Of a DNA stretch of 64,000 nt, positions 31,480 to 45,143 are shown in pieces. A program made the translations under genes and the position numbers. The notes beneath the pieces are model-generated. The model did no database searches, was not told the DNA's origin, and saw only the letters and a program-made list of their open reading frames with translations. Source of the stretch: Cryptomeria japonica (Eukaryota > Streptophyta > Pinopsida > Cupressales > Cupressaceae); assembly GCF_030272615.1 (NCBI RefSeq), contig NC_081407.1, forward strand, positions 139,318,897 to 139,382,896. Reading direction: 5' to 3'. Each line of letters starts with the position of its first letter. The first letter of the stretch is position 1.

Positions 31480-33650
31480 CACCAAATTTTTAGTGAAGAT
31501 GTTTACAACCTACTCCTTAATAGGAAAATACTGCAAGGAGAGATGGCCATCATGAATGAGTTGTTGAATGAAATGTGCATCTTGATTTACTTCATCGTCT
31601 AATGCTTATTTGGGTTGTGTGTAATGAAAATGACAATTTAGTTATCACACCAAAGAAGCATAGGACCATAAAGTGGAACACCAAACTCTATCATAATTCA
31701 TCAAAGCCACAAACCTCCCAATTAACAAGAGATACACCTTGATAATTAGCTTCAATGGATGATACTATAAAAAAATTGCTTCTTCTAAGAGAAAACAACT
31801 AGATTGGAATCAAGGCAAAAACAAACCTAGAAGTGGACTTCCATGAGTCAACAGATCACTTGCCCAATCTAAGTTAATGAAGCCTATGTTATCTCTAAAT
31901 CTCTTGGTGAGTAATGAATGCCTCTGAATCTCTTGGTGTGTAATGAATGCTAAAATGTGTGGTGACCCTAATGTACCTCAAGATGTGTTTGGTTACCTTC
32001 CATTGACTCGCATGAGGATCATGGAAAAAATGAGATACAATCCCAATAATAAAGGCAATATCAAGTGTGTGTGTGTGTGTGTGTTTGAAATGCAAGAGAC
32101 TACCCACCAAATATGTATGTAAAGTAGCATCAATGCTAGGTGTGGTTCAAGTGGCAATAAATGTGACACATGAGTAAAATTATCTAGGAGTTGGCTTGCA
32201 ATCAACCATGTTAAATTGATGAAGTAAATCAATGGTATTTTGGTTGATTGTAAGCCAACTCCTACACCATTTTAGTCTAGTGTCACATTGACTGCCACTT
32301 GAACCACACCTAGCATTGATGCTACCTTATATAGATAGTTGGTGGGTACTCTCTTGCACACACACAAACACACACACAAGCACACATGATATTGCCTTTA
32401 TTATTGGGATTGTATCTCATTTTTCCCATGATCCTCATGAAAGTCGATGGAAGGTAACCAAACACATCTTGAGGTACATTAGGGGCACCACATGTTTTAT
32501 TATTCATTACACACCAAGAGATTTAGAGGCATTCATCTCAAACACATAAATATTAAGCTTTATGTGTGTGTGTGTGATGAATGCTAAAAGAAAGAAACGT
32601 GTGAATAGTATACTTATGATGAATACCATGCTCAGTAAAATAATCCTAAAATGCTCGGTTCACATATTTCCCCCAATATTTGTGCAAAAATGCCAAATAG
32701 ATTAACCTAATTGTATCTCCACAAATGCCAAAAAGGTCTTGAAAGTGGTGAAGAAATTACTCATGCACTTGATAAAGTACACCCATGCATGACAAGAGAA
32801 ATCATCAATGAATGTAAGCATATACTTAATGTTAGAAAATGAAAGAGTGGGAAAGTAAACAAGGTCACTATATACCAACTTAAATAATGTAGAATCATAT
32901 TGGGCATGACCCTTGGGAAAGGGATTCTAATATTATTCTCCAAGAACACAGACTTGACAAGAACCCTCTATGCATGAAGCCTTAGGAAGACCAAGTATCA
33001 TTCTTGTGAATTTAACTATCATAGATACCTATTATTAACATTACCAAAACACTCATGCCAAAGTATACTGAAGAAATCCGCATGAACCACTAGATGATTA
33101 AAAATCATGGAACCTATACAATTTGAAGTAATGGTTAGCTCTCCCAAAAACAATAGTTATATTTGGATGATAGAGATCGCGAATTACAATATCATTAGGT
33201 GAAAACTTAGCTATCTTACCCCCCCCCACCCCCCTCAATGTGATAGATCTAGTAGATGAAGAGTAAATTAGTAGAAATATTAGGAATAAGGAGAACATTC
33301 TCGATGTGATTGTTAGTCATCTAAAAAGTCCTTGAACCCAAAAATAAAATATGTGAGGAGTTATCCAGTATAACTTGAGAAATACTAATATCTAAAGAGA
33401 TTCAAGTTGACACGATGAATTATTTGTATTATGTAAGGCTCTAGGATATATAACTAACTATATGTTAAGGATGAAGCCTATGTTAAGGATTAAGTTTGTG
33501 CTAAAAGTTCATGACTATTGTCTATGTTGGTGGAGGAAGACTTAGAGGGTGAAATAGTGTGTTGTTGCATGACCTCCTCTAATGCCTCTAGTCTCTTCCA
33601 ACATACGATTTCTACATCTCCCTCCTTGCCACAAAAATTGTAAGGGTCTC
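31480..33650 (-). pseudogene. Copia polyprotein remnant
   Basis: On the minus strand: about 33645-33600 has a gag knuckle remnant (NFCGKEGDVEIVCWK, with a lost Cys and His). 33298-33098 has KIAKFSPNDIVIRDLYHP and FGRANH, typical of the copia protease-integrase junction. 32949-32761 has integrase pieces spread over two frames. 32110-31910 has DIAFIIGIVSHFFHDPHAS and KVTKHILRYIR, from the reverse-transcriptase/RNase H junction. 31880-31480 has LDWASD, EANYQGV and the QQLIHDGH..IFTK end of RNase H. Many stops and frameshifts are present. Most of the polymerase between integrase and 32545 is absent. Confidence 0.7.
31910..32545. repeat. Large imperfect inverted duplication of copia RT sequence
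   Basis: The arm 31910-32215 and the arm 32240-32545 are reverse complements with roughly 300 bp of alignable sequence centred near 32228. Shared blocks include 'ctaatgtacctcaagatgtg', 'gagatacaatcccaataata' and 'agcatcaatgctaggtgtgg' on opposite strands. Both arms encode the same copia segment (KHILRYIR.TT), the first on the minus and the second on the plus strand. Each arm also carries a GT/CA dinucleotide run (about 32064-32083 and 32358-32386). Confidence 0.92.
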
Positions 33651-34426
33651 CTAATTTCTTCTTTTCCTTAGAGGAAGACTAGCCAAGCTTAGAAAATTTT
33701 TCATTTTCAAAAGTTTGGATTGATGTTTCTAATTTGAATTCTTCGTGGGCTTAAAGAAACTCTCACTATTTGATATGGAATTTATCATGGGATTTAGCAT
33801 CTTCTTATATTTTCCCTTGAGTGACTAGGCAACCCATGCACGAGTCTTGGAATTGGGAAGTGAGTCCAACTATGTCAACTTAGCATGTTCTTACGTCAAT
33901 CAATCACAAATGGTAATATTTTTTTTAGGTGGCCTAGAAACATTTTCAAGCAACCAAGAGTTGTTGACTAGTGACCACCGATAATATGGTTTGTTGGAAC
34001 CCTAACATCGATAATCCATATTTAAACAAATTGGTCACCTTAAAAACAAAGATCTCGTCATGAGTAAAAATTAGTTGTGAAATGATAAAACCATAGTAAA
34101 ACCAAGACATTAATAAAAAATGAATAAAATTGTTGCAAAAAAATAACAAAAAATCATATAGATAAGTATCAAATTTTTATGTCAACAACATTGAATGTTG
34201 TGCAGCTATGTGGATCTATTATAATCATACATATTTTTTCTCTAATTTCATGCAACCTCCAAAAAAACATCTATTTTTTCCTTCTTGGATTTTAACATTT
34301 GGACAAGTGATCTTATGGTTTTTGGACATTCTAGACACAATGGTGAGGTTTGTTTTTATCTAGGAAGCATTGTTTGAACACTCATGGCTAGATCTCTAAA
34401 AAAAGGTAAATAATCATATATTTGGA

Positions 34427-34438
34427 GCTATAATACCA
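34427..34438 (-). promoter_or_regulatory. Degenerate tRNA-Met primer-binding site of the copia relic
   Basis: On the minus strand TGGTATTATAGC, three bases inside the 5' LTR, differs at two positions from TGGTATCAGAGC. Confidence 0.65.
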
Positions 34439-34441
34439 TAT

Positions 34442-34765
34442 TGTAGTTGAATTCTCAACCCAATACCTCCTAGAAGTCATATATAATCAAACACTTCTTA
34501 TAGAAAGAGAAAAAACAAATGAAACTATTGTAATAGCCTAACCTTTATTGATACAAAAAATCATGAATAATGATACAGTATACAATGAATTATCCTTGAT
34601 AAAGAATAATAAATCCTAAGTGGGGATTAAATTTGATCATGACACGTGTCCTAGTTCAATGACTTAAGACAAAAATTCACACAACCTAAGTATGTTTAAG
34701 TATGTTGGTATGAAAAGGGGCAATTATTTAAATAATCAATTAGGAAGTTTTATTTTACTCTAATA
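34442..34765 (-). repeat. 5' LTR of the copia relic
   Basis: On the minus strand starts TATTAGAGTAAAATAAAAC at 34765 and ends at the complement of TGTAGTTGAA (34442), next to the primer site. Confidence 0.7.
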
Positions 34766-37340
34766 ATGAATGAAGGCATAGTGTATGTGGTACCCATAGT
34801 CAACCTTGATTATGAAAGCTAGAAAAAAAGGTTGCATTTTTAGGACTAGATTGATGATATCAAATATAAATTGAATGTTTTTTTTTTTTTCTTTATGTCA
34901 CATTATTTACATTCTACCTTAAGGTCATTGCCCTTTGTGATGTAATATTAGATGTTATCAAACAATCTTTAAGCAAGCCTCATTAATTCAACATTAATAT
35001 GATAGCCTCAAACTCCATCAATTTTATTATACAATTTCAAGTTTTTTACAAGTGTGATGTGTATTTGTACAAGATTTAATCTAAAACATAATATCAAGGG
35101 AAATGAAACTATAAGGCATCTAAGTGCTTTTATAGATTCAAGCATCCATTGTATCTTTTCCTTATCATTTGTGGGTTCAATTACAATTTGTTCAACTTAT
35201 GGAGTGTACCTTTATTGGATTAAGATGTTCCACGTAAAAGATATTAGATTTCCACTGTGTAGACTTTTGATGCAAACAAAAGCCTACATAGTGGAATCCA
35301 TAAACTAAGCAACAATGTTTCATGTATTTTATGCATTATTGAGTATTTGTATGGAGTTAGCAATGAAACTTAAAGTGGACCATAATGAAGAAAAAGTAAA
35401 GCACAAGTAGAAAGATAATAACAAGCACAAAGAATGCCAATAGACCCCCCCTAGATTCACTCAATCAAAGAAATCTTTTAGGTAAATATAGTTTGAAACT
35501 TTATAATTAGTGTGATTGCAACTACCACAAAAAATGTATGCAAGCTGGAATTCATTTTAATGCATATAATTGATCAAAATAAAGCCTTGTGCTAGAAATA
35601 TATTTTTAAATTATAATGAGTACAATCTCATAGCACTAGCGTGAACTACACAAAAAATTATGCATTTTTTTAAAGTCACCTCAAAAAGAACTTGTATGAA
35701 CCTAAATGAGACCCTGAATGTTTCCTTAATAAAAATTATTTAACAACACCTAAATTTTAATTATAATTTAAAAACATTCATACATCAAAATTAGAGTGTG
35801 ATTACACCAATGCATAGAACATAAAAGTTAACCCAAACAAAAAGTTTAAAAAAAGGAAGTCAAATGCTCATGTTATTAGCTTCTAACGTTGAATTTGTAT
35901 GTTAAAATTACAATGGAAAAGAGGACCTAAAAAAATTAACTACCATGAATCTAAAAACTATCTAAATTGAAGATTTTGTTAGAATATTTCAAATTCCTCC
36001 ATGAATCTAAACACAACCTTTGATTTTCCTAGAAATCGATGTATAAAGCTAAAACCATTGTCTCAAGTTGGAAAACTTCCTTTAAGTTGGTGCAAAAAAA
36101 AATATTTTAAAAATAATGATATTTTAGAAGATATTCTCTAAATATTCCACTAAGATAGCAATGGGGTGTGGGCTTTGATGATACTACTAGTGGTTTGCTA
36201 GTGGCACAAGCAATAAAGGTTGTTGATATACCTATTGGTGGTACAATGGTGACTACATGATAGTGTTGTTAGTGCTACTGGTGCAAGAACTACGTAAGTC
36301 ACTCATGGTGGTGTTCTTGTGCTACCACTATAGTGTGGTGCACATGTTAAGCAATGATTTTTTTTTTTAATATAGTCATATTACATCGTATTGTGCATAG
36401 GTCAATAGGTAAAACATTTGCCTCAAAAATAAAGTTCTTCAAAATTAATGATTTGAAAATAAATACTAAGGGTTTTGGTCCTTATGCATGTGATAGTAGG
36501 ATCCATTTAGCCTCAAAATGTCCCAAAATGGTAACTATCCATAAGATTTGGTGAGACTTTTTTTTTTCTAAAAATCTTTATAGATCTAACTTTTAATGTT
36601 TAACTAGGATGAAATAAAAGGATAAACTTTTTCAACTACTCTAAACTTAATGACAAGCTTAGAATTTTCTTATGAAGATAGAATGTACCTAGAACTTGCA
36701 AGCTTAAAAAGGGGAACCCCACTCCAAAAAAAAAAAACTATTTTTTTTTCACACCTTTATGATTCTCTAGACCATTCAAGGATGCAAGAGAAGAGCATAC
36801 TCAGAACTTAAAAAAAAAAACACTCTACACTACCAAATTTCTTAAAAAAATGTTAACCCAAAACTCACAATCTGCTTTAATACCATGTAATATTTGACTA
36901 TGAAGCCACCCCCAAAATAAATGACTTAAGGAATTGGCCTATTTTAGAGGTTGTTTCATTAAAGAAATCCCACACCAACAAAAATTTCCATGTTTCCAGA
37001 AGTTGTGGTGAGCCTGATCAAATAACTATTGTGAACAACACACACATTTTGTTTTTGATTTTCATGTCCACTCCCATAAGAATTTATAGTTCTATGTTAC
37101 ATTGTCAATTCTTAGCTCTTATGTTTAATTGATACAAATTGAAAAAATACTTGCATGTTGTAGATTTACAATAATTTTTAGTTTATATTTTTAATTAAAC
37201 ATTTAAAAGGATACAAATGTATTTATTTTTTTAATTTCTTACAATCATACATAAGTATACCAATATTTTTGTATCTTTTAATAAGATGAATTGAGTGTGG
37301 TTTGATTGTACACTATGGAATATTTTTATTAATTTGCTTT
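34766..37340. other. AT-rich intergenic DNA, nothing identified
   Basis: Contains poly-A/T runs and a GTGGTG-rich low-complexity patch (about 36165-36340). Open frames are short with no recognisable motif on either strand. Confidence 0.4.
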
Positions 37341-38600
37341 TAAAGTTGAATCTATAAGATGTTGAGAAGGAAAAAAAATATCAAAAGGAAGACATGATTA
37401 ATAGTGGTAGAAACCAACCACTTAATGAGAAAACTTATCAATGACATGAGGGAGTATCAAGAAATACTAAAAAGGAAAATGATGGACATTTAGTGGAACA
37501 TGTTTTATATGTGAATGAGCTAATCACTATGCATTAGATTATCTTCATGCTCAAAACGATGGTGAAATAATAAGATATGGAGGTAGTACACAAGTTGCAT
37601 TAGTAGATACAAAGTCTATGATATCATCATAACACATTAAAGAGCTTGAAGTAGAAGATAACTTGTTATCAAGGAGGGTATTATTGTTTGATAAAAACAA
37701 GTATACTAAGAGAAACACATCATTAAGATGAAGTACAAAAAAAGGCAAGTTTTGAAATGTTTCAATCGATAATGGAAGCACAAAAAATGTGTCTATCAAA
37801 AATGTAGATAAGCTATATTTGACATGTACACATCACCCAAAGCCATATGGTAAATTATGGGTTGACATTTCATAATATTACTATGTGCAAATGTTCTGGA
37901 ATTGGTATGAATATTGGGAGACATAAGGAGAGTCTTGTGTGTTATTTGTATTGATGCATGCACTATTTTTAAGGAAGATATTGGCAATTTGATAGTTAGA
38001 TTTCTGATAGAAAAATCAACTATGTGTGTCTACAAGGATGGACAAAGATATATTATATCCATTGATGGAGATAAAAACAAACATGATATTATGACAACAA
38101 AAGAATGATGCCAATCCAATAATGAAAAGCAATACAAAAGGTACATCCTAAATGTTAATAAATTATGAAGATGTTGAATTTAGTGCAATATAATTTCTTT
38201 GTCAAAGAACAAATGAGAGTAATTGAAGTTCTATTTGATCCAACTAAGAAGGATGTAAGGAACCCATAAAATAATTCATCGTGGATGAGGATATGGAGGT
38301 GTTAATTATTCAATTTGAAGAAGAGGTAGCAAAAATATATTCTTTAGATGGCATGGAAGTGGAGGTTCCAAAAATGAAGTGCAATTGAATATACATGAAG
38401 AGAACCTTGATAGAATACAAGGTGAAGAAAAGAGTGTGGTTATATTAGAGGAAGCGCCATGTTAGAGGGAGAAAAAAGACTAATGATCGAATAATTATGT
38501 GCAAGTTGAACTATGAGGGAAAATATGAGAAATCTAGAAAATCATAAGTAAATAGATAATTAAATCAAGATGTAGAAAATACACAAGAAGAATAATTTGG
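37341..38600 (+). pseudogene. Ty3/gypsy gag-protease fragment
   Basis: On the plus strand about 37490-37560 reads CFICE(stop)ANHYALDYLHA, a degraded gag zinc knuckle. About 37755-37860 reads CFNIDNGSTKNVSIKNVDKLYLTCTHHPKPYG in broken form, where IDNGSTKN corresponds to the protease site (IDSGSTKN). Plus-strand frame 37914-38108 continues with a protease-like tail. No reverse transcriptase or LTR could be matched. It looks like an older gypsy lineage than the element at 39110. Confidence 0.5.
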
Positions 38601-39109
38601 TGTTTTACAAGAACAATCATTGGAAAACTATGTAAAAATAAATAAGGATGAAATTATCTCAAGCAACAATTACAGTTGTTATAAAAAATGTTTTGTGGTA
38701 GCCACATGATTGTTGTGGAAAGTCGTCTACAATAATTACATAATTACAAAAAAAATAAATCAAAGTTACACATTGGTTTCATAGTTAAATTACAAAATTT
38801 CATTCACACTAGTTACATGGTTGTTACAAAAACTCATTTAAATAGCTACATAGCTATTGTTTATAGTCATATGTACTAGTTTTATAGTAGTCACAATAGG
38901 AATTTTGGAAAAATCAAACTAAATTTTAGTAGTTTCATCAAACCTAGATGTAAAAATCAACCTCTTCCAAAAGGGAAGCACATAATGCCAACAATATTGT
39001 TGTAATTGCAACTCATTCTTCTTCATGATTAGCCTATAACACATACTCATATCCAACTTCTCTATTTTGGAGAAAGGAGACATAAAATTCCAAGAGGAAG
39101 AAGGAATGT

Positions 39110-39817
39110 TGATGCAGGGGCATATCCCTCCCTCTATTTTTGTTTTTGCTTTCTTCTTAGATTTTGCTTTGCTTCTTTATTTGGTTGAATAAAAATTATC
39201 GTATCTCCTTAACGACAAGAAGCCTTTAGTCCAATAGTTGTTTGAGACCCAACCATTGTTGGTCAAATGGTTAGTTCTCAAGGAAGGATGATAGTTAGTC
39301 AGTTGGCAACTAACTATCTCCTCTTCTTCTTAAGGCGGTCTCATGGATGGCTATTGGGGTTGGTTGGACTAGGAAAAGAATTGGTCAATCCACATAGAGA
39401 AGAAAAGGTTGTTGGTCGAGCTTTGGAAAATAAGAACTAGTCGACAAGTAGAGTAATGCAATGAGAAAGACGAACGACAGTGTGACTATATATGATAGGT
39501 AGAACCTATATGGAAATGGGCCAAAGTAGCTAGTAGGAGGTTGTGGCTATAGATGTTTGTCAGACTGATTCTTGTGAGGAGCGGTATACCTTGTAATAAC
39601 TGGTGAATCAAATATGAATAAATTCTCACACTGATCTGTTGATGCATATTATTGATGTATGTACAAACACATTTATTCCTATCATATTTGAAGCAGTCTA
39701 ACGATGATGTGATTGTTTTCCTAATTAGTACCTGAACTTCCTATCATTATTTCCCTATAATTATTTGCAATTTCCCTATGTGCTCTTGTTTATTCATGAT
39801 TGGCAAGCATGCCATCA
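39110..39817 (+). repeat. 5' LTR of the chromovirus
   Basis: Starts TGATGCAG and ends GCCATCA. Matches 44435-45143 throughout, with shared blocks such as 'ccaatagttgtttgagaccc', 'gctagtaggaggttgtg' and 'gtacctgaacttcctatcat'. Confidence 0.92.
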
Positions 39818-39820
39818 TAG

Positions 39821-39833
39821 TTGTATTAGAGTC
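39821..39833 (+). promoter_or_regulatory. Degenerate primer-binding site of the chromovirus
   Basis: TTGTATTAGAGTC, three bases after the 5' LTR, resembles TGGTATCAGAGC with three C/G-to-T changes. Confidence 0.65.
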
Positions 39834-39866
39834 TAAAAGAGATCAAGCTTGAGTTTTTTGGACATA

Positions 39867-42800
39867 ATGCCTCCAAGGAGAATGGGTAGAGGAGGAGCCC
39901 GAAGAAGAGGTAAAAGAGGACCTGGTGAAGGAATCAAAGATTATTATAACATTTGATGGTTTGAATGGATGACATGGAAAGGGCATAGAGAAGGGGAACC
40001 ACTGATGATGATGTGAGTGAAAATGAAGAGGAAGAATGACCCCAAGATGATGAGAGGGAAGAACATGAAGAACCAGAAATGTTTGAAGAGAGGTTGTTGA
40101 GGACAGTGTTGAATGTGGGTTCCAAACCCAAGATAGAGGTTCCTACATATGTAAGAAGCCTCAATGGTAAGACTTAATTGACTGGATAAATGACTTGGAT
40201 AAGTACTTCTAGTATGAGAGAGTGGTAGAGGAAATAAGAGTGAAATCTGCCTACACTAAATTGAAGGGCCATGCTTCCATGTGGTGGGACTTTGTCCAAT
40301 CTAAGAGAAGAAGGAAGAATAAAAAAAGATTAGTTAATGGGATCAAATGGTTGCAAAATTGAAGGCCAAGTTCCTTCATGGAGACTATCAAACAAATCTT
40401 TTCAAAAGATTGCAGAATTTGAAACAAAAAGACATGACAACCAAATATTACATTGAAGAATTTTATAAGTTGGTGATTCGTTCTTGCCACAGTGAGGAAG
40501 ATATGGAGAAAATAACCAAATATTTGAATAGTCTGAAATATATAGTTTACAAGACAAATTAAGTCATGTGTCCCCTAGAATCCTTGAAGATGCCTATCAA
40601 CTTGCCTTAAAGGCAGAGGAGAAATTGTAGCGTAAGTAGATTCAACATGAGAAGAAGAGAGGGAGAGGTTTTAGAGGTAGGGGACAATAATTTAGTAAAG
40701 GACAACAACACCATCAAGGAGAAGAGGCTAGGAGTAGCAGTAGGACAACCAACAATGATAGAGGAGGTTACCATAACAAAGGTGGAAGATCCTATGGAAG
40801 AGGAGGTTCACAAGGTAGATAAAGAGGATTCGTTGAAAAATGTTTCAAGTGCAACCGAATTGGGCATAAGAGTTGGCAATATTTTGAGTCCTCTCAAGGA
40901 GGGCATATGAGGTTTGAAAGGAGTAATCAAATTGTCCATGCTGATCAAGAAAGTGTGGGGTCACTCGTTCACCATAAAGAGGAGCTAGAATCCATATAAT
41001 CTTTGTTACTTAAGAGGATATTGTTGAAGCCTCAAAAAGAAAACCAAGAATCCATTCAAAGGAGAGCCTTATTCAAAACCAAGTGTAAGTCCAAAGGTAA
41101 ATGTTGTAGATTGATTATTGATAGTGGTAGTATAGATAACATTGTTGTAGAATAGATGACCTAGATAAGTTAGACCTTAAAAGGATCAAGCATCCATCTC
41201 CTTATAAGGTATCATGGTTACAAAAATGACATCAATTATTTGTAAATGAGCAGGCTTATGTTGATTTTTTAGATTGTAAGTTATAAAGATAATGTGTTAT
41301 GTGATGTGATGCCCATGGATGTTTGTCATGTATTGCTTGGAAGACCATGGCAATTTGACAGGAAAGTAGTGCATAATGGAAGGGAGAATAGCTATACAAT
41401 TGAGAAAGATAGTGTGAAACATACTTTGATGCCTATGAAGGAGCAAGAAGCGGACAACAACAATAGTAGCAATAGTAAGGTAATGTTGGTAAGTGGTAAG
41501 AAATTCATACATGAAATGAAGAGTGAAGAAGTAGTATTTTCTTTGGTTCTTAAACCTAGGCATGCTTTTACTACTACAAATCTTGATGATTTGCCTCCTG
41601 AGGTCCAAGGTATTTTGGATGAACATTTGGTTATTGTTGCCCCAGTGAGTTTCCACCTATGAGAAGCATTAGCCACAATATGGATTCGATTCCAGGAGCT
41701 TCCCTTCCCAACAAGGCAACCTATAGGTTGACACCTATAGAAAACAAAGAGATAAGAAACCAAATGGAGGACATTTTGAAGAAGGGTATGATAAGGAAAA
41801 GCCTAAGTCCTTGTGCTGTTTTGACAATACTTGTGCCAAATAAAGGAGGGGAATGAAATATGGGCACTGATTCAAGGGCTATAAATACAATTACTATAAG
41901 ATATAGGTTTCCCATTCCTAGAATAGAAGATTTAATGAATTGATTAAGTAGTTAAAAGTATTTTTCTAAGATAGACTTGAAAAGTGGCTACAACCAAATA
42001 AGAATCAGACCAGATGATGAATGGAAGACAACCTTTAAGACTAGTGATGGTTTGTATGAATAGTTAGTTATGCCTTTTGGATTGTCTAATGCACCCAACA
42101 CTTTTATGAGGCTAATGAATGAGGTTTTGAAAGCATTCTTTGGTAAATTTGTGATTGTATATTTGGATGACATTTTGGTGTTTAGCAGGTCTAAAGAAGA
42201 GAATTTGGAACATTTGAGGTAGGTAATGAGGAGGCTACATGAAGAGAAGTTGCAAATAAATCTCAAAAAGTGTGTCTTTTAGTAGACCAAACTTATTTAC
42301 TTGGGTTTTGTGGTGTCCAAGGAGGGACTAAAGTTGGATAAGGAAAAAGTTAAAGCCATACTTGTTTGGCCCACACCAAAAAGTGTAATGGAGGTAGGGA
42401 ATTTTCATGGGTTAGCAAGTTTTTACAGAAAATTTATAAGAAATTTTAGTTATGTTGTTGCTCCTATCCTTGAGACTATTAAGGGTAATAAGAGATGTTT
42501 TGAGTGGACTAGGAAAGCTAAAGAAAGTTTTTAATTTTTTAAACAAAGGGTAAGTGAGCAACCCATTCTTGCTTTTCCTGATTTTGACAAAGTCTTTCAA
42601 GTAGAGTGTGATGCTAGTGGATTGGCTATTGCGATAGTCCTAAGTCAAGAAGGTAAACCAGTAGCATACTTTAGTGAGAAATTAAATGAGGACAAAAGGA
42701 AGTATTCTTCTTATGATTTGGAATTTTATGCTTTGGTTCAGTCCTTAAAGAAATAGAGGCATTATTTGGTACCCAAAGAATTAATTTTGTATATAGATAA

Positions 42801-44412
42801 TCATGCTCTACAGTTTATAAATAGCCAACACAAGTTGAATCAAAGACATGCTAAGGGGTTTGAGTATCTCCAAAGTTTTAAGTTTGTTTTGAAACACAAA
42901 AGTAGGCAAATGAATAGAGTTGTTGATGCTTTGAGTAGGAAGAATTTGTTGCTTTGTGAAATACAAACTAATAGTTGGGGTTTTGGAAGTTTGAAAGAAG
43001 TGAAGCTTGCAGTGATCCAATTGCTAGGAATAGATAGCCATGGGTGAGCTTCATGATTCAAGAAGGTGTGTTGTTCAAAGGGAATAATTTATGCATTCCT
43101 AAAGGCTCCACAAGAGACAATTTGTTGAAGGAAAAATATTGTGGTAGTCTTGTTGGCCACTTTGGATAGTATACCACCTATTTGTAGTTAAGCACTCATT
43201 ATTATTTGCTCAAGATGCAAGCAGATGTGAGAAGATATGTGGAAAGGTGCAACATTTGTCAACATGCCAAAGGGAGAAGCCAAAATGTTGGGCTATATCA
43301 ACCACTTATAGTTCCAACTCAGCCTTGGGATTCAGTGAGTATGGATTTTGTGTTGGGTTTTCCTCAGACACAAAGGGGCAATGACTCTATTTTTTTTGTG
43401 CTAGATAGATTTCTAAAATGGTGCATTTCATACCCTTCAAGAAAACTAGTGATGCCATTAACATTGCAAAATTTTTTTTTAAAGAAGTAGTGAGATTGCA
43501 TGGAATTCCTAAAAGTATGATTTCTGATAGGGATACTAAGTTTGTGGGTCAATTTAGGAGGACCCTATGGAAGAAATTGGGCACAAATTTGAGTTTTAGT
43601 TCTTCTTACCACCTCCAAATGGATGGTCAAACAGAGGTTGTTAATCGAAGTCCTGGTAACATGTTGAGATGTATTGTTGGCAAAACACCAGGTACTTGGG
43701 ACCTAGCTTTGGCTCAAGCTAATTTTGCATTTAATAATTCTCCTAAGCGAAGTACTAGATTTTGTCCATTTTATGTTGTATATGGTATGCATCCAAGGGG
43801 GGTGTTGAATTGAGAGATCTTAGTAATATGTAAAGGCGTAGTGCAACAGGTGAAGATTTTGCTAAACTCATACATGATCTCCATGAAGAGGTCAAGATGA
43901 ACATCTAATCTAGCAATTAACAATATAAATAACATGTTGATCAGAAGTAGAGGGAACTTCATTCATAGGTTGGAGACCTTGTCTTGGATCATTAGAAAGG
44001 AGAGGCTTCCTACCGGTATTTACAACAAACTTCAGTTGAAGAAAGTGGGTCCTTATAAAGTTCTCAAAAAATTCTCTGACAATGCATATGAAATAGCTTC
44101 AAGCCTTCGGATTTGGGTATCTCTCCTATTTTTAATGTGGAAAATATTTATCCTTGCAAAGGAGATGGACAAGAAGATGTAGTTGAAACCAAGTTACTAT
44201 TCAATATGGAACATAAAGGAACTACTTCCACTCCGTAAAAATTAGAATGCATTCTTGCTACACAGTTCTTGAAGAAGACCCAAGGCAAAGAATATTTCAG
44301 ATGTTTGGTTAAGTGGCAACATCAACTAGTGGAGGATTCTTCTTGGCTTATTGAACTAGATATGATTATGCCTGGTCGTATTGTTATAGATCTCACAAGC
44401 AAGAGCTCATAA
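39867..44412 (+). pseudogene. Chromovirus gag-pol polyprotein remnant
   Basis: Gag from ATG at 39867 with a gag core (KLKAKFLHGDYQTNLFKRLQ, about 40355-40415). The knuckle CFKCNRIGHKSWQY near 40850 has lost its last Cys. Protease: LIIDSGSIDN near 41110 and DVMPMDVCHVLLGRPW near 41305-41350. Reverse transcriptase: about 41720-42290, with catalytic YLDD at 42160-42171. RNase H: about 42590-42940 (ECDASG, then DALSRK). Integrase: CNICQHAKG near 43250, DFVLGFP near 43340, SDRDTKF near 43525 and QTEVVNRS near 43630. Chromodomain-like: YFRCLVKWQHQLVEDSSWLI near 44290-44350. Many in-frame TAG/TAA codons replace Trp or Gln (for example LYE-stop-LVMPFG). Some frameshifts occur, so no active protein is possible. 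Confidence 0.9.
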
Positions 44413-44434
44413 TTTTATTTCTATCTGGGGAGTC

Positions 44435-45143
44435 TGATGCAATTCCTGCTTTCTTCTTAGATTTTGGTTTTCTTCTTTGTTTGGTTGAATAAAAAATGTC
44501 ATCTAGGAGAGGATACAAACTTCCTGTCTCCTTAGCGACAGGAAGACTTCAGTCCAATAGTTGTTTGAGACCCATCCATTATTGGTCGAATGGTTAGTTC
44601 TTGGGGAAGGATGATAGGTATTTGATTGGCAACTAATTTTCTCCTCTTCTTCTTAAGGTGGTTTGATGGACGACTGTTGGGGTTGGTTAGATTGGGAAAA
44701 GTGTTGGTCGATCCACATAGAGAAGAGAAGGTCGTTGGTCGAGCTTTGTAAAAGAAGAACTGGTCAACAAGCAAAGTAATGCAAGGAGAAAGACAATTGA
44801 TAGTGTGGCTGTAGATGATAGGTAAAACTTGTATGAAAATGGGCTGAAGTAGCTAGTAGGAGGTTGTGACTATAGATGTTTGTCAGACTGATTCTTGTGA
44901 GGATTGATATACCTTGAAATAATCGGTGAATCAAATATGAATAAAGTCTTATACTGATCTTTTGATGCATATTATGGATGTCTATACAAACACATTTTGT
45001 TTCTTCTCACATTTGAAGTAGTCTGACGGTGATGTAATTGTTTTCCTGATCAGTACCTGAACTTCCTATCATTATTTCCTTGTAATTGTTTGCAATTTTT
45101 TCGTGTGTTCTTGTTTATTTGTGATCAACAAGGTGTGCCATCA
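44435..45143 (+). repeat. 3' LTR of the chromovirus
   Basis: Starts TGATGCAA after the purine-rich GGGGAGTC and ends GCCATCA. It is directly followed by AATGC of the target duplication. Confidence 0.92.

Larger units (their letters stand above)
30881..34765 (-). mobile_element. Ty1/copia retrotransposon relic with both LTRs
   Basis: Minus-strand element with a 5' LTR (34442-34765) and 3' LTR (30881-31212), both about 330 bp and starting TATTAGA (probably TGTTAGA). A primer site, gag knuckle, protease end, integrase and reverse transcriptase/RNase H remnants follow in order, then a polypurine tract next to the 3' LTR. LTRs are heavily diverged, so insertion is old. No matching target duplication is seen. 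Most of the reverse transcriptase is missing and its end is present twice in opposite orientation (31910-32545). Confidence 0.72.
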
